NCBI RefSeq assembly: GCF_000003815.2
Contig: NC_049982.1
Location: 14,086 to 78,085, forward strand
Length of the DNA: 64,000 nucleotides
Reading direction: 5' to 3'
From: Branchiostoma floridae
Lineage: Eukaryota; Chordata; Leptocardii; Amphioxiformes; Branchiostomatidae
Made by a program: the position numbers and the translations under genes. Within the stretch, counting starts at the first letter, position 1. The number at the start of each line of letters is the position of its first letter. A model generated the notes under the pieces. The model searched no databases and had not been told where the DNA came from. It saw only the letters and a list, made by a program, of their open reading frames with translations. This document shows, one piece after another, positions 30,276-41,100 of this stretch.

Positions 30276-33200
30276 ATGGTATTGCCAAAACTTAAGATAT
30301 GCAGTTATAATTGTAACGGTCTGGGCGACCACAGGAAACGCAACCAAATCTTTACATGGCTAAAGGATAAGTCTTATGATATATATTGCCTGCAAGAAGC
30401 CCACTCTACACCTTTGAATGAGGAGAGATGGAAATCAGATTGGGGGGGTCCGATTCTATTTAACCATGGTTTAAGTAATAGCAGGGGTGTTCTTATTTTA
30501 TTTAAGAAAAATTTAATCTTTACTGTCCATCAAACTCAGAACGATAATTCAGGACGATGGATGTTATTGGATTTAACTATTGACCTATTCCGTTTTTCTT
30601 TAGCAAATATTTATGCCCCAAATACTGATAATCCATCTTTCTTTGTCGATCTTGAAAACAATGTACAGTCTTTAACATCTTCTGGTTTACATACTATAAT
30701 AGTGGGGGATTTCAACACAGCATTGAATTCTAACCTGGACAGAGCTGGACACCAAACTTCTAATTATCATCCAAACTGCCTTCAAGCCATCAACTCCCTT
30801 TGTGCCAATCTTGACTTAGTCGACATTTACAGATACCACCATCCAACAGCCGTCCGCTATACATGGAGACGCCGACTTCAGGCCAGTCGCATTGATTATT
30901 TTTTAACTTCTTTTTCATTAACCCCTTCTATAGAAAATGTTAAAATTGAAGATAGCTTAAGATCGGATCATTCCTTAATTAGTATCTCTTTACTCTTATC
31001 TACTACACCAAAGGGGCCTGGCTTTTGGAGACTTAATTGTGATTTGTTGAGTGACCAGCTGTTTGTGAAAGAAACCTCAAAATTTATTACAGAATTTTTC
31101 CTCTTTAATGAGGGATCAGCTAACCCACACATCGTATGGGAAGCCTTTAAGTGCACTGTGCGTGGTCACCTAATCAAGTTTTCATCTTGGAAGTTTAAAC
31201 AAAATAGAAATACTGAAATATTGCTTATAGATGAGATCAAAAGGCTGCAAGAAGAACTAGACTCATCTCCGGATGACGACATTTTTGACCAGTTACAGGG
31301 TAAAAAACAGGAGTTGGAAATAGTTTATCAAACAAAATCTAATAATCTGATAATGAACAAAAGAGCCAAGTGGATGGAACAAGGAGAAAAGTGTACAAAA
31401 TTTTTTATGAATTTAAATGGTAGAGGACATGTAAGAAAGAATATGACAAAACTTGTAAAGCCAGATAGTTCAGTGGTAATTGATCCGGAAGAAATTTTAA
31501 GACAACAAACAAAATTTTATGCCGACCTGTACACTTTCAAAGACCCCCCTATGTCTCTAGACAGCGATGTCTTTTTGCCCTTCTTTCCGCAACCTCCACC
31601 AGTAAGTTTATTTGATAGTCAGCGCGATAGCTGTGAAGGGTTTATTACAGAAGTTGAACTAAAAAAGGCTATTGAGTCATTTTCTGTTGGTAAGTCACCC
31701 GGTTTAGATGGCCTTCCCATAGAATTTTATAGGGTCTTTTTTCAAAGTTTAAAACAACCACTGTTGGCGTCCTTTAACCATTCGTTTCAGGTTGGTTGTT
31801 TATCAGACACACAGAAAACTGGACTCATCACGTTATTACTTAAACAGGATTCCACGGGAAAAGACAAAGAACCTTCGCATATAAAAAACTGGCGCCCGGT
31901 GACCTTATTAAATTGTGATAACCGTATACTGTCTAAATGTTTGGCCCTCCGAATGAAGAATGTTATCTCATCTCTTGTTTCGTATGATCAGACTGGCTTT
32001 ATGAAAGGGCGATCCATTAGTGACACTATACGGAGACTTTTAGAAATCATAGAATACTATGACCGAAATGAAATGCCGGGTTTGATATTTTGTGCAGATT
32101 TTGAAAAAGCTTTCGATAAAATTCGACATGATTTTATTTTTAAGGTTTTGAAGTATTTCGGTTTTGGTGATTCATTTATTACATGGATAAAAGTTCTGTA
32201 TAAAGACACTTTTAGCAAAATCATCAATAATGGTTATATTTCCGAGTCGTTTGCCCTTAACCGTGGAGTCCGACAAGGATGTCCCATTTCGCCTTACTTA
32301 TTTGTCTTAGGTGTGGAGTTACTAGCTATGAAAATTAGGAGTAATATTGAAATTCAGGGTTTAACAACATATGGTCTTGAAACAAAACTTTTACAATTTG
32401 CCGACGATTCCAATTTTCCCCTGGTTCCAAAGCTTGGTACCCTGTATGCCTTGGTAAAAGACATAGAAGTGTTCTCAACATTGTCAGGTTTAGTGCCAAA
32501 TTTTGATAAGTGTATGATAGTACGAATAGGTTCGTTAAGAGACACCAACTTCTTTATTCCTTGCTTACTACCATTACAGTGGACAGATGGCCCTGTAGAC
32601 ATTTTAGGAATCCATATCCCCAAGTATCTATCAGATATTGTTGCTTTGAATTTTGACCGAAAAGAATCAAAGATAGATAAGCTTTTAAATCCCTGGAAAG
32701 GAAAACTACTTTCTCTTATAGGTAAGGTTATTCTAATTAATTCCCTGATAGTGTCGCAATTTATCTTCTTGTTTCAATCCCTTCCTTCTCCACCTCCCTC
32801 TTTCTTCGAGAGGTTTGAGAAAAAAATATTTAAGTTTCTGTGGAGTGGTGGACCAGAACGAGTGAAAAGAAAAACAGTTTATAATCTCTACGAATATGGC
32901 GGTCTCAAACTTAGGAACTTGCAGGCTGTTGATCTTACCCTGAAGGCTTCTTGGGTGCCCAAATTGTACCATAATGATAAATGGTTCTGCTCTAAACTGC
33001 TACTTTGCTCAAGTGTTTTATTTACAACTAATGTATTTCCCTTTTCGCAACTCACACTTCGTGATTTCGAAATAGTTATGAAAGAAAAGGCACAAATCAG
33101 TCAATTCTTTAGGCATGTCNNNNNNNNNNNNNNNNNNNNNNNNNNNNNNNNNNNNNNNNNNNNNNNNNNNNNNNNNNNNNNNNNNNNNNNNNNNNNNNNN

Positions 33201-34121
33201 NNNNNNNNNNNNNNNNNNNAAGTGAAACAACAGCCTATCTGCCTAAATTCACACATTCGCATATCCGGAAAACCATGCTTTTTGATGTCACTATACAACA
33301 GGGGGGTAGTCTTTGTAAATGATATTTTAGACTCACAAAATAAGCTTTTGACTTTCCAAGACTTACTATTAAAATTTGGGGACACATGTGCAGAGTTTAA
33401 GTATAATCAAATCATATCAGCAATTCCTAGCAATTGGAAACATTTACTGCGACAGGTGTCACCAGAGTTAAGGGTTTGTGTTCCGGCGTGTAGAAACATA
33501 AACTGGCTTCAATTTCCAAATATCAATAAACATTTGTATTCATTTTTCATGTCTGACGCCAGGCTATGGGATATCTCTGACCGGATCCAATACTCGTGGG
33601 GGGAATACTTAAACACACCCATACAATGGAAAATAGTATACAGTTTACCCTATAAAGTTACCATTGATTCCCAACTACGCATGTTTCAATACAAATTACT
33701 ATTTAAATTTCTAACTACCAATAAGATATTGCACAGGTGGGGGGTAATAGATACATCACTTTGCAGTTATTGCACAGAAGAGGAAGAATCAGACATTCAT
33801 TTATTTTGGGATTGTAGGATTGTTACAAAATTTTGGATACAGGTACAGGATTGGTATTTTAAGCACACCGGGAATTATTTACATCTTACTTTGTTTAATG
33901 TGTTATTTGGTATTATAAGTGATCGTGTTCCAGCTTTGTCCAATTTTGTTATTTTGTTAGGTAAACATTTCATTTTCAAATACCGCAACAGACACCTTAG
34001 CCTAGAATCATTTATTTCATATATGTCATATTATTTTAAGTTAGAAAATATCATCGCCAGAAGACTAAACAAAACTAAAAAGCATATTGGTAAATGGGGT
34101 AAATTGATTGGTTATATATAA
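30276..34121 (+). CDS. LINE ORF2 (endonuclease and reverse transcriptase)
   Basis: About 1,281 codons including the gap. The N-terminal APE-type endonuclease (residues 1-235) shows SYNCNGLGDHRKRNQIF, CLQEAH, VGDFNTALNSNLDR and SDHSLISISL. RT motifs occur at about residues 465-720: GKSPGLDGLPIEFYRVFF, NWRPVTLLNCDNRILSK, FCADFEKAFDKIRHDF (motif A Asp), GVRQGCPISPYLFVLGVEL, and LLQFADDSNF (catalytic FADD). The C-terminus has a zinc-binding RVT-type region (LHRWGVIDTSLCSYCTEEEE, then HLFWDC). This architecture is that of L1/Tx1-clade LINEs. The 100-N gap is a placeholder of unknown true length. Confidence 0.93.
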   Translation: MVLPKLKICSYNCNGLGDHRKRNQIFTWLKDKSYDIYCLQEAHSTPLNEERWKSDWGGPILFNHGLSNSRGVLILFKKNLIFTVHQTQNDNSGRWMLLDLTIDLFRFSLANIYAPNTDNPSFFVDLENNVQSLTSSGLHTIIVGDFNTALNSNLDRAGHQTSNYHPNCLQAINSLCANLDLVDIYRYHHPTAVRYTWRRRLQASRIDYFLTSFSLTPSIENVKIEDSLRSDHSLISISLLLSTTPKGPGFWRLNCDLLSDQLFVKETSKFITEFFLFNEGSANPHIVWEAFKCTVRGHLIKFSSWKFKQNRNTEILLIDEIKRLQEELDSSPDDDIFDQLQGKKQELEIVYQTKSNNLIMNKRAKWMEQGEKCTKFFMNLNGRGHVRKNMTKLVKPDSSVVIDPEEILRQQTKFYADLYTFKDPPMSLDSDVFLPFFPQPPPVSLFDSQRDSCEGFITEVELKKAIESFSVGKSPGLDGLPIEFYRVFFQSLKQPLLASFNHSFQVGCLSDTQKTGLITLLLKQDSTGKDKEPSHIKNWRPVTLLNCDNRILSKCLALRMKNVISSLVSYDQTGFMKGRSISDTIRRLLEIIEYYDRNEMPGLIFCADFEKAFDKIRHDFIFKVLKYFGFGDSFITWIKVLYKDTFSKIINNGYISESFALNRGVRQGCPISPYLFVLGVELLAMKIRSNIEIQGLTTYGLETKLLQFADDSNFPLVPKLGTLYALVKDIEVFSTLSGLVPNFDKCMIVRIGSLRDTNFFIPCLLPLQWTDGPVDILGIHIPKYLSDIVALNFDRKESKIDKLLNPWKGKLLSLIGKVILINSLIVSQFIFLFQSLPSPPPSFFERFEKKIFKFLWSGGPERVKRKTVYNLYEYGGLKLRNLQAVDLTLKASWVPKLYHNDKWFCSKLLLCSSVLFTTNVFPFSQLTLRDFEIVMKEKAQISQFFRHVXXXXXXXXXXXXXXXXXXXXXXXXXXXXXXXXXXVKQQPICLNSHIRISGKPCFLMSLYNRGVVFVNDILDSQNKLLTFQDLLLKFGDTCAEFKYNQIISAIPSNWKHLLRQVSPELRVCVPACRNINWLQFPNINKHLYSFFMSDARLWDISDRIQYSWGEYLNTPIQWKIVYSLPYKVTIDSQLRMFQYKLLFKFLTTNKILHRWGVIDTSLCSYCTEEEESDIHLFWDCRIVTKFWIQVQDWYFKHTGNYLHLTLFNVLFGIISDRVPALSNFVILLGKHFIFKYRNRHLSLESFISYMSYYFKLENIIARRLNKTKKHIGKWGKLIGYI
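33120..33219. other. Assembly gap (100 N) inside LINE ORF2
   Basis: Exactly 100 N, the usual placeholder for unknown size. The frame happens to continue across it. Confidence 1.
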
Positions 34122-34296
34122 TTTGATATGTCTCATGTACTACTGCAACGGTAATTGGGGTATAATTTCTTGAACTTCATTTCTTATTAAGTTCACTGTG
34201 TTTTACAGTTTTATAGGTTCACACATGTCTCTTTCTGTTTACGATTTACGTGCCATGCATGTGTTTGTATGTGTTTCGTTTCTTTGAAAATCAATA

Positions 34297-34337
<41 letters not shown>

Positions 34338-34526
34338 AATCAAATTGGTGTGGCCTCAGTACATGATTTTTGTGCAGCAGATAGCTTTTGGGCAGAGAGC
34401 CCTAAGCCAACGTCACATTTCCAAACTGGGGCCTGCCGGGCTTTTTATTAAAATAAAAAAAGGTTACTAACAGTCTTTCTTGGAACTGACTTTGTGACTT
34501 TTCTGGGAATATTTCCTCTCCTGCAG

Positions 34527-34646
34527 GTTGTTGGAAGTGACATGAAGCCAGGAGGGAGGGGGGCTGGATATGAGTCAGTGGGAATGGCGGGTCAGAGCAC
34601 AGGTCAAACTGCACCAGGAACAAACCCTCAAGTTCACAGGCAACAG
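34527..34646 (+). CDS. Candidate N-terminal coding exon of the TRAF6-like gene
   Basis: 120 nt bounded by a strong acceptor (TTTCCTCTCCTGCAG) and donor (CAACAG|GTAAGT), open in phase 0-0. An ATG at 34542 would give 35 residues ending TGQTAPGTNPQVHRQQ. The next exon (37999) also starts in phase 0, with GAG GAA ATG. Vertebrate TRAF6 likewise has EE just before the RING, so that exon is coding before its ATG and needs an upstream coding exon such as this one. The low-complexity sequence itself is not recognisable. Confidence 0.5.
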
Positions 34647-36030
34647 GTAAGTTCAAGGTATTGAAATATGGTCCACCGCTTGGAAGGAAAAGCATTGTAA
34701 AGACTGTAACATTGTTGGAACAAACCCTCAAGTCCAAAGGGCACAGGGCTAGGTAGGAAAGAACAGAAGTCTTTATTGGCTGAGGTATTGAAATATCATC
34801 TGTCAACGGTTTAGATGAAAATATATTAAAAATACTGTAACACTACTGGACAGCTGTACAATGGGAATAGCAGGTCAAATGGCACCAGGAACAAACCCAA
34901 TTCCAAAGGGGACAGGTAGTAGTAGTAGGAAATACAGGGGAGAGGTAGGATGGAAGAAAAGTATTATTTATTCGTAGGTATTGAAATATGGTCAACAGTT
35001 TAGATGGAAATATGTTGTAAAGACCAGACTGAGTGTAACATTACTGGACAGCCGCACAGTACGAATGGCAGGTCAAGCCACACCAGGAACAGTCTACAGG
35101 GGATAGGTAGGGAGGAACAGACTAAAGTCTTTATTTGTCAGTATTACAATATGGTTGACAGTTTAGGCAAAAATGTGTAAAGATTAGTGTAACATTACTG
35201 GACAACTGTATAGTGGGAATGGCAGATCAAACTGCACCAGGAGCAAACCCTCATGTCCACAGGCAACAGGTAGCAAGGATCTGACGTCATTATATTTATT
35301 TGACTGTATTGAAATATTGTCAGACAGTTTAGACAGAAATGTGTTGTCAAGACTGTAACATCACTGGACAACTGTACCGTTTGAATGGCAGATGAAGCCC
35401 AACCAGGAACAAACTCTCGAGTTCAAAGGCAACAGGTAGGAAGGAATATTACTATTAGAGTCTTTGTTTTTTCGACGCATACTTGTCAGTTTTGAATTAT
35501 GGTGAACAGTTCAGACGGAACTGTGTTGTCAAGACTGCAACATTATTCCTGGAGCTGTACGACGGAGACTGCAGGTCTAGCCACACCAGGAACAGTCCAC
35601 AGGGGACAGGTAGGAAGCAACAGAAGTATTTATTCGTAGGTATGGAAATATGGTCAACAGTTTAGATGGAAATGTGCTGTAAATACTGTAACATTACTAG
35701 ACAACTGTACATGGGAATAGCAGGTCAAATGGCACCAGGAACAAACCCAAGTCCACAGGGCCCAGGTAGGAAGAAATGGAAGTCTTAACTGACTTTGAAA
35801 TATGGCCAACATATAGACGAAAATGTGTTGTTAATACTGTAACATTACTGAACAGCTGTACAATGGAGAGCTCAGGTTAAACCCTTAAGTCAAAAGGGGA
35901 CAGGTAGGAAAGAACAAGTCTTAGAGTCTTAAATTTTTTTTTTTTTTATGCTGACTTGTCGGTATTGAAATATGGCAAGCAGTTAAGACGAAAATGCGTT
36001 GACTTTCAAGACTGCAACAACTGGACAGCC
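34560..36030 (+). repeat. Tandem array (about 8 units, 140-270 bp) that repeats an exon end and its donor
   Basis: Each unit carries TCAAA/CTGCACCAGGAACAAAC-type exon sequence, then CAG|GTAGGA or GTAAGT (donors at about 34646, 34915, 35106, 35269, 35435, 35609, 35765, 35903), then intron sequence with GAAATATGGTCAACAGTTTA and GTAACATTACTGGACA. Units are 5-20% diverged by eye. The first unit coincides with the exon 34527-34646. Confidence 0.88.
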
Positions 36031-36857
36031 TTACAACATGCCTAACGTTACAACACCCCTATGTACACTACTATAATCCTATGTTAGGTTTGGGGTTAGG
36101 AGGCTTTGGAACATAGGGGTGTTGGAACATATTTAAACAGTAGCAACAGGAACTGGCATTGTTTGAGAATGTTAATTGTGACCTACAACTCTTTCGAACC
36201 ACACCTCTTTTGCCATTTCTCTTTTGCCCCCATGACCGGTGACATGTTTGAATATAGACTTTCGAGATGCATGTTGTATGAAGCCGGTTTGCATTGCCAG
36301 CCCTTCACGCAACTGTGTATTCTCAACATTTGTTTCTTGGATTGAAATTTTAACCCTCTTTGGCTATGCTTAGCCACTCTCTTTGGGGATAAGTACACGT
36401 TTTAAGAGCAAATGTCTGTAAGGATCAGTGCTCAGGGTCAAAAAATCGATTTGGCTCATATTTTGCACAGTGATAGTACTTGACCCACAACCCCTCAAAA
36501 TAGCTTTCTTTCCGGTCAAAACTCATTGTTGCCATGGCAACAGCCCAAACAAGTTTTGAGGCCAACAACATCGGGTTATCGGGTCCTAAACTTGGCCAAT
36601 TTCCATGTTGTTGAAATGCAAAAATCTGTGAAAATGGCCTCCAAAATTGTTTGGGCTGTTGCCATGGCAACAATGAGTTTTAAGCTCTTTTGTTACAGTC
36701 AGAAGGAGGAAATGGCAGAAGGCCAGCGACTTTATCCAGAACAAATCAGCTCATTATGCTCCAGCTGATGCTTGATTCACAACCAAGTGGTACCAGGAAG
36801 TTGGTGATTAAAAAAATCACCTCTGAACATACTTTTCAGTTTCTCCTTGTCAAGAAG
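36031..36857 (+). other. Intron of the TRAF6-like gene, no exon seen
   Basis: Contains an inverted pair CATTGTTGCCATGGCAACAG (36525 on) and GCTGTTGCCATGGCAACAAT (36655 on), the arms of a small foldback repeat. GGAGGAAATGGCAGAAGGCC near 36705 resembles the start of the RING exon (38000) but does not continue as RING. Confidence 0.5.
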
Positions 36858-37087
36858 TGTGAGATCATGTTGCATAATCTGCAGTGCTTTGGGATCATTC
36901 CCAAGAGGTCCCGAGTTCGAAATCTGCCATGTCACCGATCTTGTTCCCTTGGGAAAGGCACTTTACAATCACTTTTACCATGAAAAATGAGTACTAGTAG
37001 CTAACTTTGCCTAGGGCCGTCCTTTGATAGGACGTTAAATAATGGAGGTCCCGTGTTGAGGGAGAGCCTGAACGTTTGTTCACATGA
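36858..37087 (+). mobile_element. tRNA-derived SINE (family A)
   Basis: B-box region CCCGAGTTCGAAATC, then GGGAAAGGCACTTTACAA, GCCGTCCTTTGATAGGACG and TAATGGAGGTCCCGTGTTG, matching the copy at 13907-14168. Confidence 0.75.
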
Positions 37088-37299
37088 TGTAGGGATATAA
37101 AGTTGACAGACTGTGGTTTCAAACGGCAATAATTTGAAAAATTAACAATTCAAACCACCATCCTTCGACAGTTATAGGTTACCCGTTCCATGAAGATGAA
37201 CTAGCATTATATGTTTTAAAAAGCTGTATCAATGAATCTTTGTTGTGTAACGCATTCTGCATGGATTTAAGATTCTAAAGATTCGCCAAAAATAGTTAC

Positions 37300-37545
37300 T
37301 CAAGCAACTGGATATGGTTTTGAAATGGTCAGACGTTTCGGATAGAATCCACTATCCTTCGTCAGTGACACTGAAGAGATCTGGAAGAAACAGGTCTTTT
37401 ATACTCTAACTATGAATGAAGACAATTTCAGATGTCCAATAGGAAAGGTTGTAAGACAATTCAGACTGAAGACAATTTGGACGAAGGAGAGTGGATTCTA
37501 TCCGAAACGTCTGACCGTTTCAAAACCATATCCAGTTGTTTCAGT
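37300..37545. mobile_element. Inverted-repeat element with hammerhead-like cores on both arms
   Basis: The left arm (37312-37372) and right arm (37478-37540) are inverted copies including ACGTTTCGGATAGAATCCAC and its complement. On the minus strand 37336-37365 reads CTGACGA, A, GGATAG-loop-CTATCC, GAAA, the catalytic-core spacing of a hammerhead ribozyme with one extra A. The downstream stretch ACCTGGATGTCTAACCTACA is shared with 6652 on. Confidence 0.55.
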
Positions 37546-37998
37546 AACTGCTTTTGGCGTATCTTATTACCTGGATGTCTAACCTACATCGACGATTCTA
37601 AAGATTGTCTCAGTCTACTCAGATATAGTTACTGTTTGCTGTTATATAATATACTGTTTATATACTGTTTATTCATGTCTCTAATCCACAGTTTGATTTG
37701 TCAAGTTGTTCTGGTACAGGTACAGGTTCGGACCTATACCTAAACCTCTGTCACTGATTCCTAGGGTGCGGTCACATAGGTCATGCGATCCTGTGACAGA
37801 ACCAACCACCATCATGGATCCAAAACAGCATTTTGTGTACCAAGACTGTTGAACTTTGCAGGAGACGTACATTTCTGTCCTCCAAAATGCCCGAAGTTGT
37901 CCTCCCAAACTTAGCAATCGTTCAACGATCGCACGACCTATGTGACCACACCTTAGGTACACATCCCTGATGACCTTTAGTTGTTTGTTTGCTAGCAG

Positions 37999-38147
37999 GA
38001 GGAAATGACGGAAGGCTGGGACGTTCTCTGGGACTCCCCCCTAGAGTCCAAGTACGAGTGCCCCATCTGTCTCATGGGCCTGAGGGAGCCGGTGCAGACC
38101 AACTGTGGTCATCGCTTCTGCAGATACTGCATCCTCAAATCCATCAG
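37999..38147 (+). CDS. TRAF6: TRAF6-like RING exon (first half of RING)
   Basis: Acceptor GCTAGCAG. Encodes [20 protein letters not shown] and then [20 protein letters not shown] and [10 protein letters not shown], which aligns with the vertebrate TRAF6 RING up to its seventh residue block. The first six metal ligands (CxxC, CxH, CxxC) are intact. The last pair (CPxD-type) should be in the next exon, which is not seen. The exon ends ATCAG|GCAAGA, a GC donor, in phase 2, exactly where vertebrate TRAF6 splits the Arg codon. Confidence 0.92.
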
Positions 38148-41100
38148 GCAAGATATTTGCTTTTATGTCATACCTGTGTAGCCTGGGTACCATCCGTATT
38201 CTAACGGGGCTCCTTACACTCGCTACCCCTAAAAAATAGGGGTAGCGAGTGTAAGGAGCCCCGGTAGAATACGGANNNNNNNNNNNNNNNNNNNNNNNNN
38301 NNNNNNNNNNNNNNNNNNNNNNNNNNNNNNNNNNNNNNNNNNNNNNNNNNNNNNNNNNNNNNNNNNNNNNNNNNNAGGCCCCAGGTTTCCCATAGAAAAC
38401 TCCCTTTTCACAGGGGACCAGATTTTCCGGGAAAATTTTGCCAAACGAGAGATTTTCCCCCTGAGAGTGAGGTTTTCGAATAAGGGCTCCAAGGAGGGGA
38501 TGGAACTTTCCTTTCTGGAGGTAAGGATTATAACGGAATAATGTCCCAAGGCCCCTGTTCATAGTAGTTTTTTTTTACACAACCAGTTAAACTTCCCCGC
38601 GGATGTTTCGATATTTTTCAGGCATTTTCTTTTGTCAGAGTTTTAAAAAATTTAACGGGAGTCCTGTTTTTCGGTGCTACATGTAGCGGAATATGTGGGG
38701 GGGGCTTTTAGGGGGGGAACACTTTCCCAAACAGGGTTTAAAGTTTGTAAACCCCCTTTTCCCTTCCCCCCCCCCCCCCCCCCCCCACACACACACACAT
38801 GACAGCTCATAACTGGTATTGACAAACCCTTATCCGGACTGCTTCTTTGGGTCATTTTGAAGAATCAGAGGAAGTATCAAAAGCTTGTTGTGGTAATTTC
38901 TGTACTCAACGTAAAACAATAAGGTGTAAAACCTTTATAAAACAGACTATCTTCCTCCAATCCTCAGACCCATTTGAGCACCTGCAACTTTGCATTTGTG
39001 GAATGTCCGCTCGAGTGCGGCGACACCTTCTGGAGAAAAGACATCCCCGACCACCTCAAGAACGACTGTCCAAGACGTCTGGTCAAGTGTCTACACTGCT
39101 TCAAGGAGATACCGTTTGATCATCAGGAGGTAGGGATCGTATTGAGTTTTTTTATTGGGGAAAAGCAAAATGAATCTTTGCATATTAGCAATGAAAAATG
39201 TGAAAATATCAAATTGAATGTCGACTCTGAACCATTGTTTAGCCATGTTACATGAACATTATGCAGTTGTCTAGTTACATTACACACATTATCATAAATT
39301 CCTTACAATCTGAATCATCTTCGTCTTTCCAGATCCACCTAGAAGAATGTCCCACTGTTGTGCGCCCCTGTGAGTTTTGCCAACAAGAGCTAACAAATGA
39401 ACAGGTGGGTTTGAGTTATTACATGCAGCATTGAGGACTTACTAGGCTTAGGCTATGTGCTGGTAAATAATATTTTCACATGAATGAAGCATGATTTCTC
39501 CATTCACATAAAGATTTGTTGTTCTTTTTTTACTAAATTAAATAATTATATGATCATATAGAATATGGCTAGATTGGCATTTTGAAACCATTTCAAACAT
39601 CAAAGTGTGTTAACAAGGCAGTTTCTTTACAGATGAAGCGTCACATTGCGAATGAATGTCCCAGAGCCCTGGTGCTGTGTATGTTTAGTACAGTAGGCTG
39701 CAATGTTGAGAAGGTGAGTTCCAATCAGTACACATTTTTGAAAGGCTGAGGAAGTCTGCACTACAAATCACCAGGTTGAAGGTCGGGCAAACCTTTGTCT
39801 CGTATCAGCCATACAGTGGTTTACATCATTTACCCGGATAGGAGAACTGGTGCCTCTAGTTTCTGCCTCAAAAGGGTATGTAACCCTGTAAAGGGTGGTA
39901 TAACCCAGACCCCTACTAGTACCTACCTACATGTAAGTCTTCATGCCTTTCATTGTCAATGGAGAGGCCATGCTTTTGTTTCTAAGCTATTGAAGGTAAT
40001 GCCACTGTTTTGGAAGATGGTAAACTGAAAGTTTTCAATAAAATTTGCTACTAGCGTGCGTGGTCCAGTGGTTAGCGACTCTGCCTTTAGACCAAGAGGT
40101 TGGGAGTTTGAACCCCAGCTGTTGTCATAATCACCTGACAAACATGCTAATGGAAACGGCTGTTGTCATTAGGTTGGGACCTTAAGTCACGGGTCCACTG
40201 TACTTGTGGAAAACAGCTAGGGGATTTTCCTTGATATAATAAAGCTGTAAACGACATAGATCTATAGGTACCATCTTTTCTGTCACAACCAGTGGAAGAT
40301 GAGCTCATTAATGAGCCAAACTCAAATGAGATCCCTAACTTGTCACTTGTAAAGATGAGGGTCTATATACTTATCTTGACTTTCTTTCCTCCTTACAGAT
40401 GGAAAGACGTAACCTCGCCGAACATTTACAAGAATTCACGCAGGTCCATCTAAGACTTCTTCTAAACGGTCTACAGACTCTTAAAGATGCTCAGATCCAT
40501 CGTGCAGGTAACCATTCCGATCCGCACTCTCTTCCCGCGAGAATGACAGAGGTTCCGTACGACCCCAGACGTCATCTTCCGCTGTTGCACGAGCAGCAGA
40601 CACTCTTCCTTCCCCCTGGACAGGCTGCAGTCACCACTCAGGGTTCGCACGGGCCATTTGGCTCAGAGGTGCCTCATGCCGTAGATCAGCATAGCGGTGG
40701 TGACGGCATCACAAGACTTAGCCACAGCATGCAGCAAATGGTCATGTCTCCTGGGCCCTTCCAGCCCAGGCTAGGCGAGACCACCTGGACATCTACTGAG
40801 GAGCGCGAGCATTACGCAGAACAGGTCATTCCCGTGACTCGTGTTAGTCCGTATCCGGCTGTGACGAGTCCATATACGGCAGCCGCTGCCTTGGGTGCGC
40901 ACGCGTACGCACACATGGAGGGCAGCAGCGGCTACAGGACAGACGGCTCGTCTGTAAGCTCCCCTTCGCGAGACAGCGGCGCTCCTTCTCAAGACAGTGG
41001 CGCTCCGAGGTCTGAAGACGGTTCCATGGCAGATGCACGAGCGCTTCGAACAAAGGTACACACCCAGGAGACCAGAATCGTTGAGCAGCAGCACTACATC

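Larger units (their letters stand above)
27964..34333 (+). mobile_element. Full-length L1/Tx1-like LINE with two ORFs
   Basis: Two ORFs (28103-28984, 30276-34121), an AATAAA (34293-34298) and a poly(A) tail. An 8-bp target duplication AAGAAATC (27956-27963 and 34334-34341) gives exact borders. The 5' end carries CAAGATGGCGGC (27967-27978), a YY1-type site as found near the start of mammalian L1. ORF2 has APE endonuclease, RT and a C-terminal zinc-binding region. A 100-N gap at 33120-33219 lies in ORF2. No stop or frameshift is seen, so insertion is probably recent. Confidence 0.92.
27615..34355. mobile_element. PIF/Harbinger-like MITE split by a LINE
   Basis: Left end GGCCACACCAATTTAATTTC (27615 on). 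The right end, split by the LINE, resumes at 34334-34355 as AAGAAATCAAATTGGTGTGG plus CC. Together the two ends form an inverted repeat of about 35 bp, with related A/T-rich sequence further inside (AAATAAAAATAAAAATT on both arms). TCA flanks both ends (27612-27614, 34356-34358). GGCC ends with a 3-bp duplication suggest Harbinger; the superfamily assignment is tentative. Without the LINE the element is about 370 bp. Confidence 0.7.

Noticed and set aside
36705-36770. Possible alternative start exon for TRAF6 (GGAGGAAATGGCAGAAGG)
   Set aside because: Resembles the first bases of the RING exon but does not continue with RING sequence and lacks a donor.
40053-40125. Possible functional tRNA gene
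   Set aside because: A and B boxes are present but the cloverleaf arms do not pair well; it is the head of a SINE.
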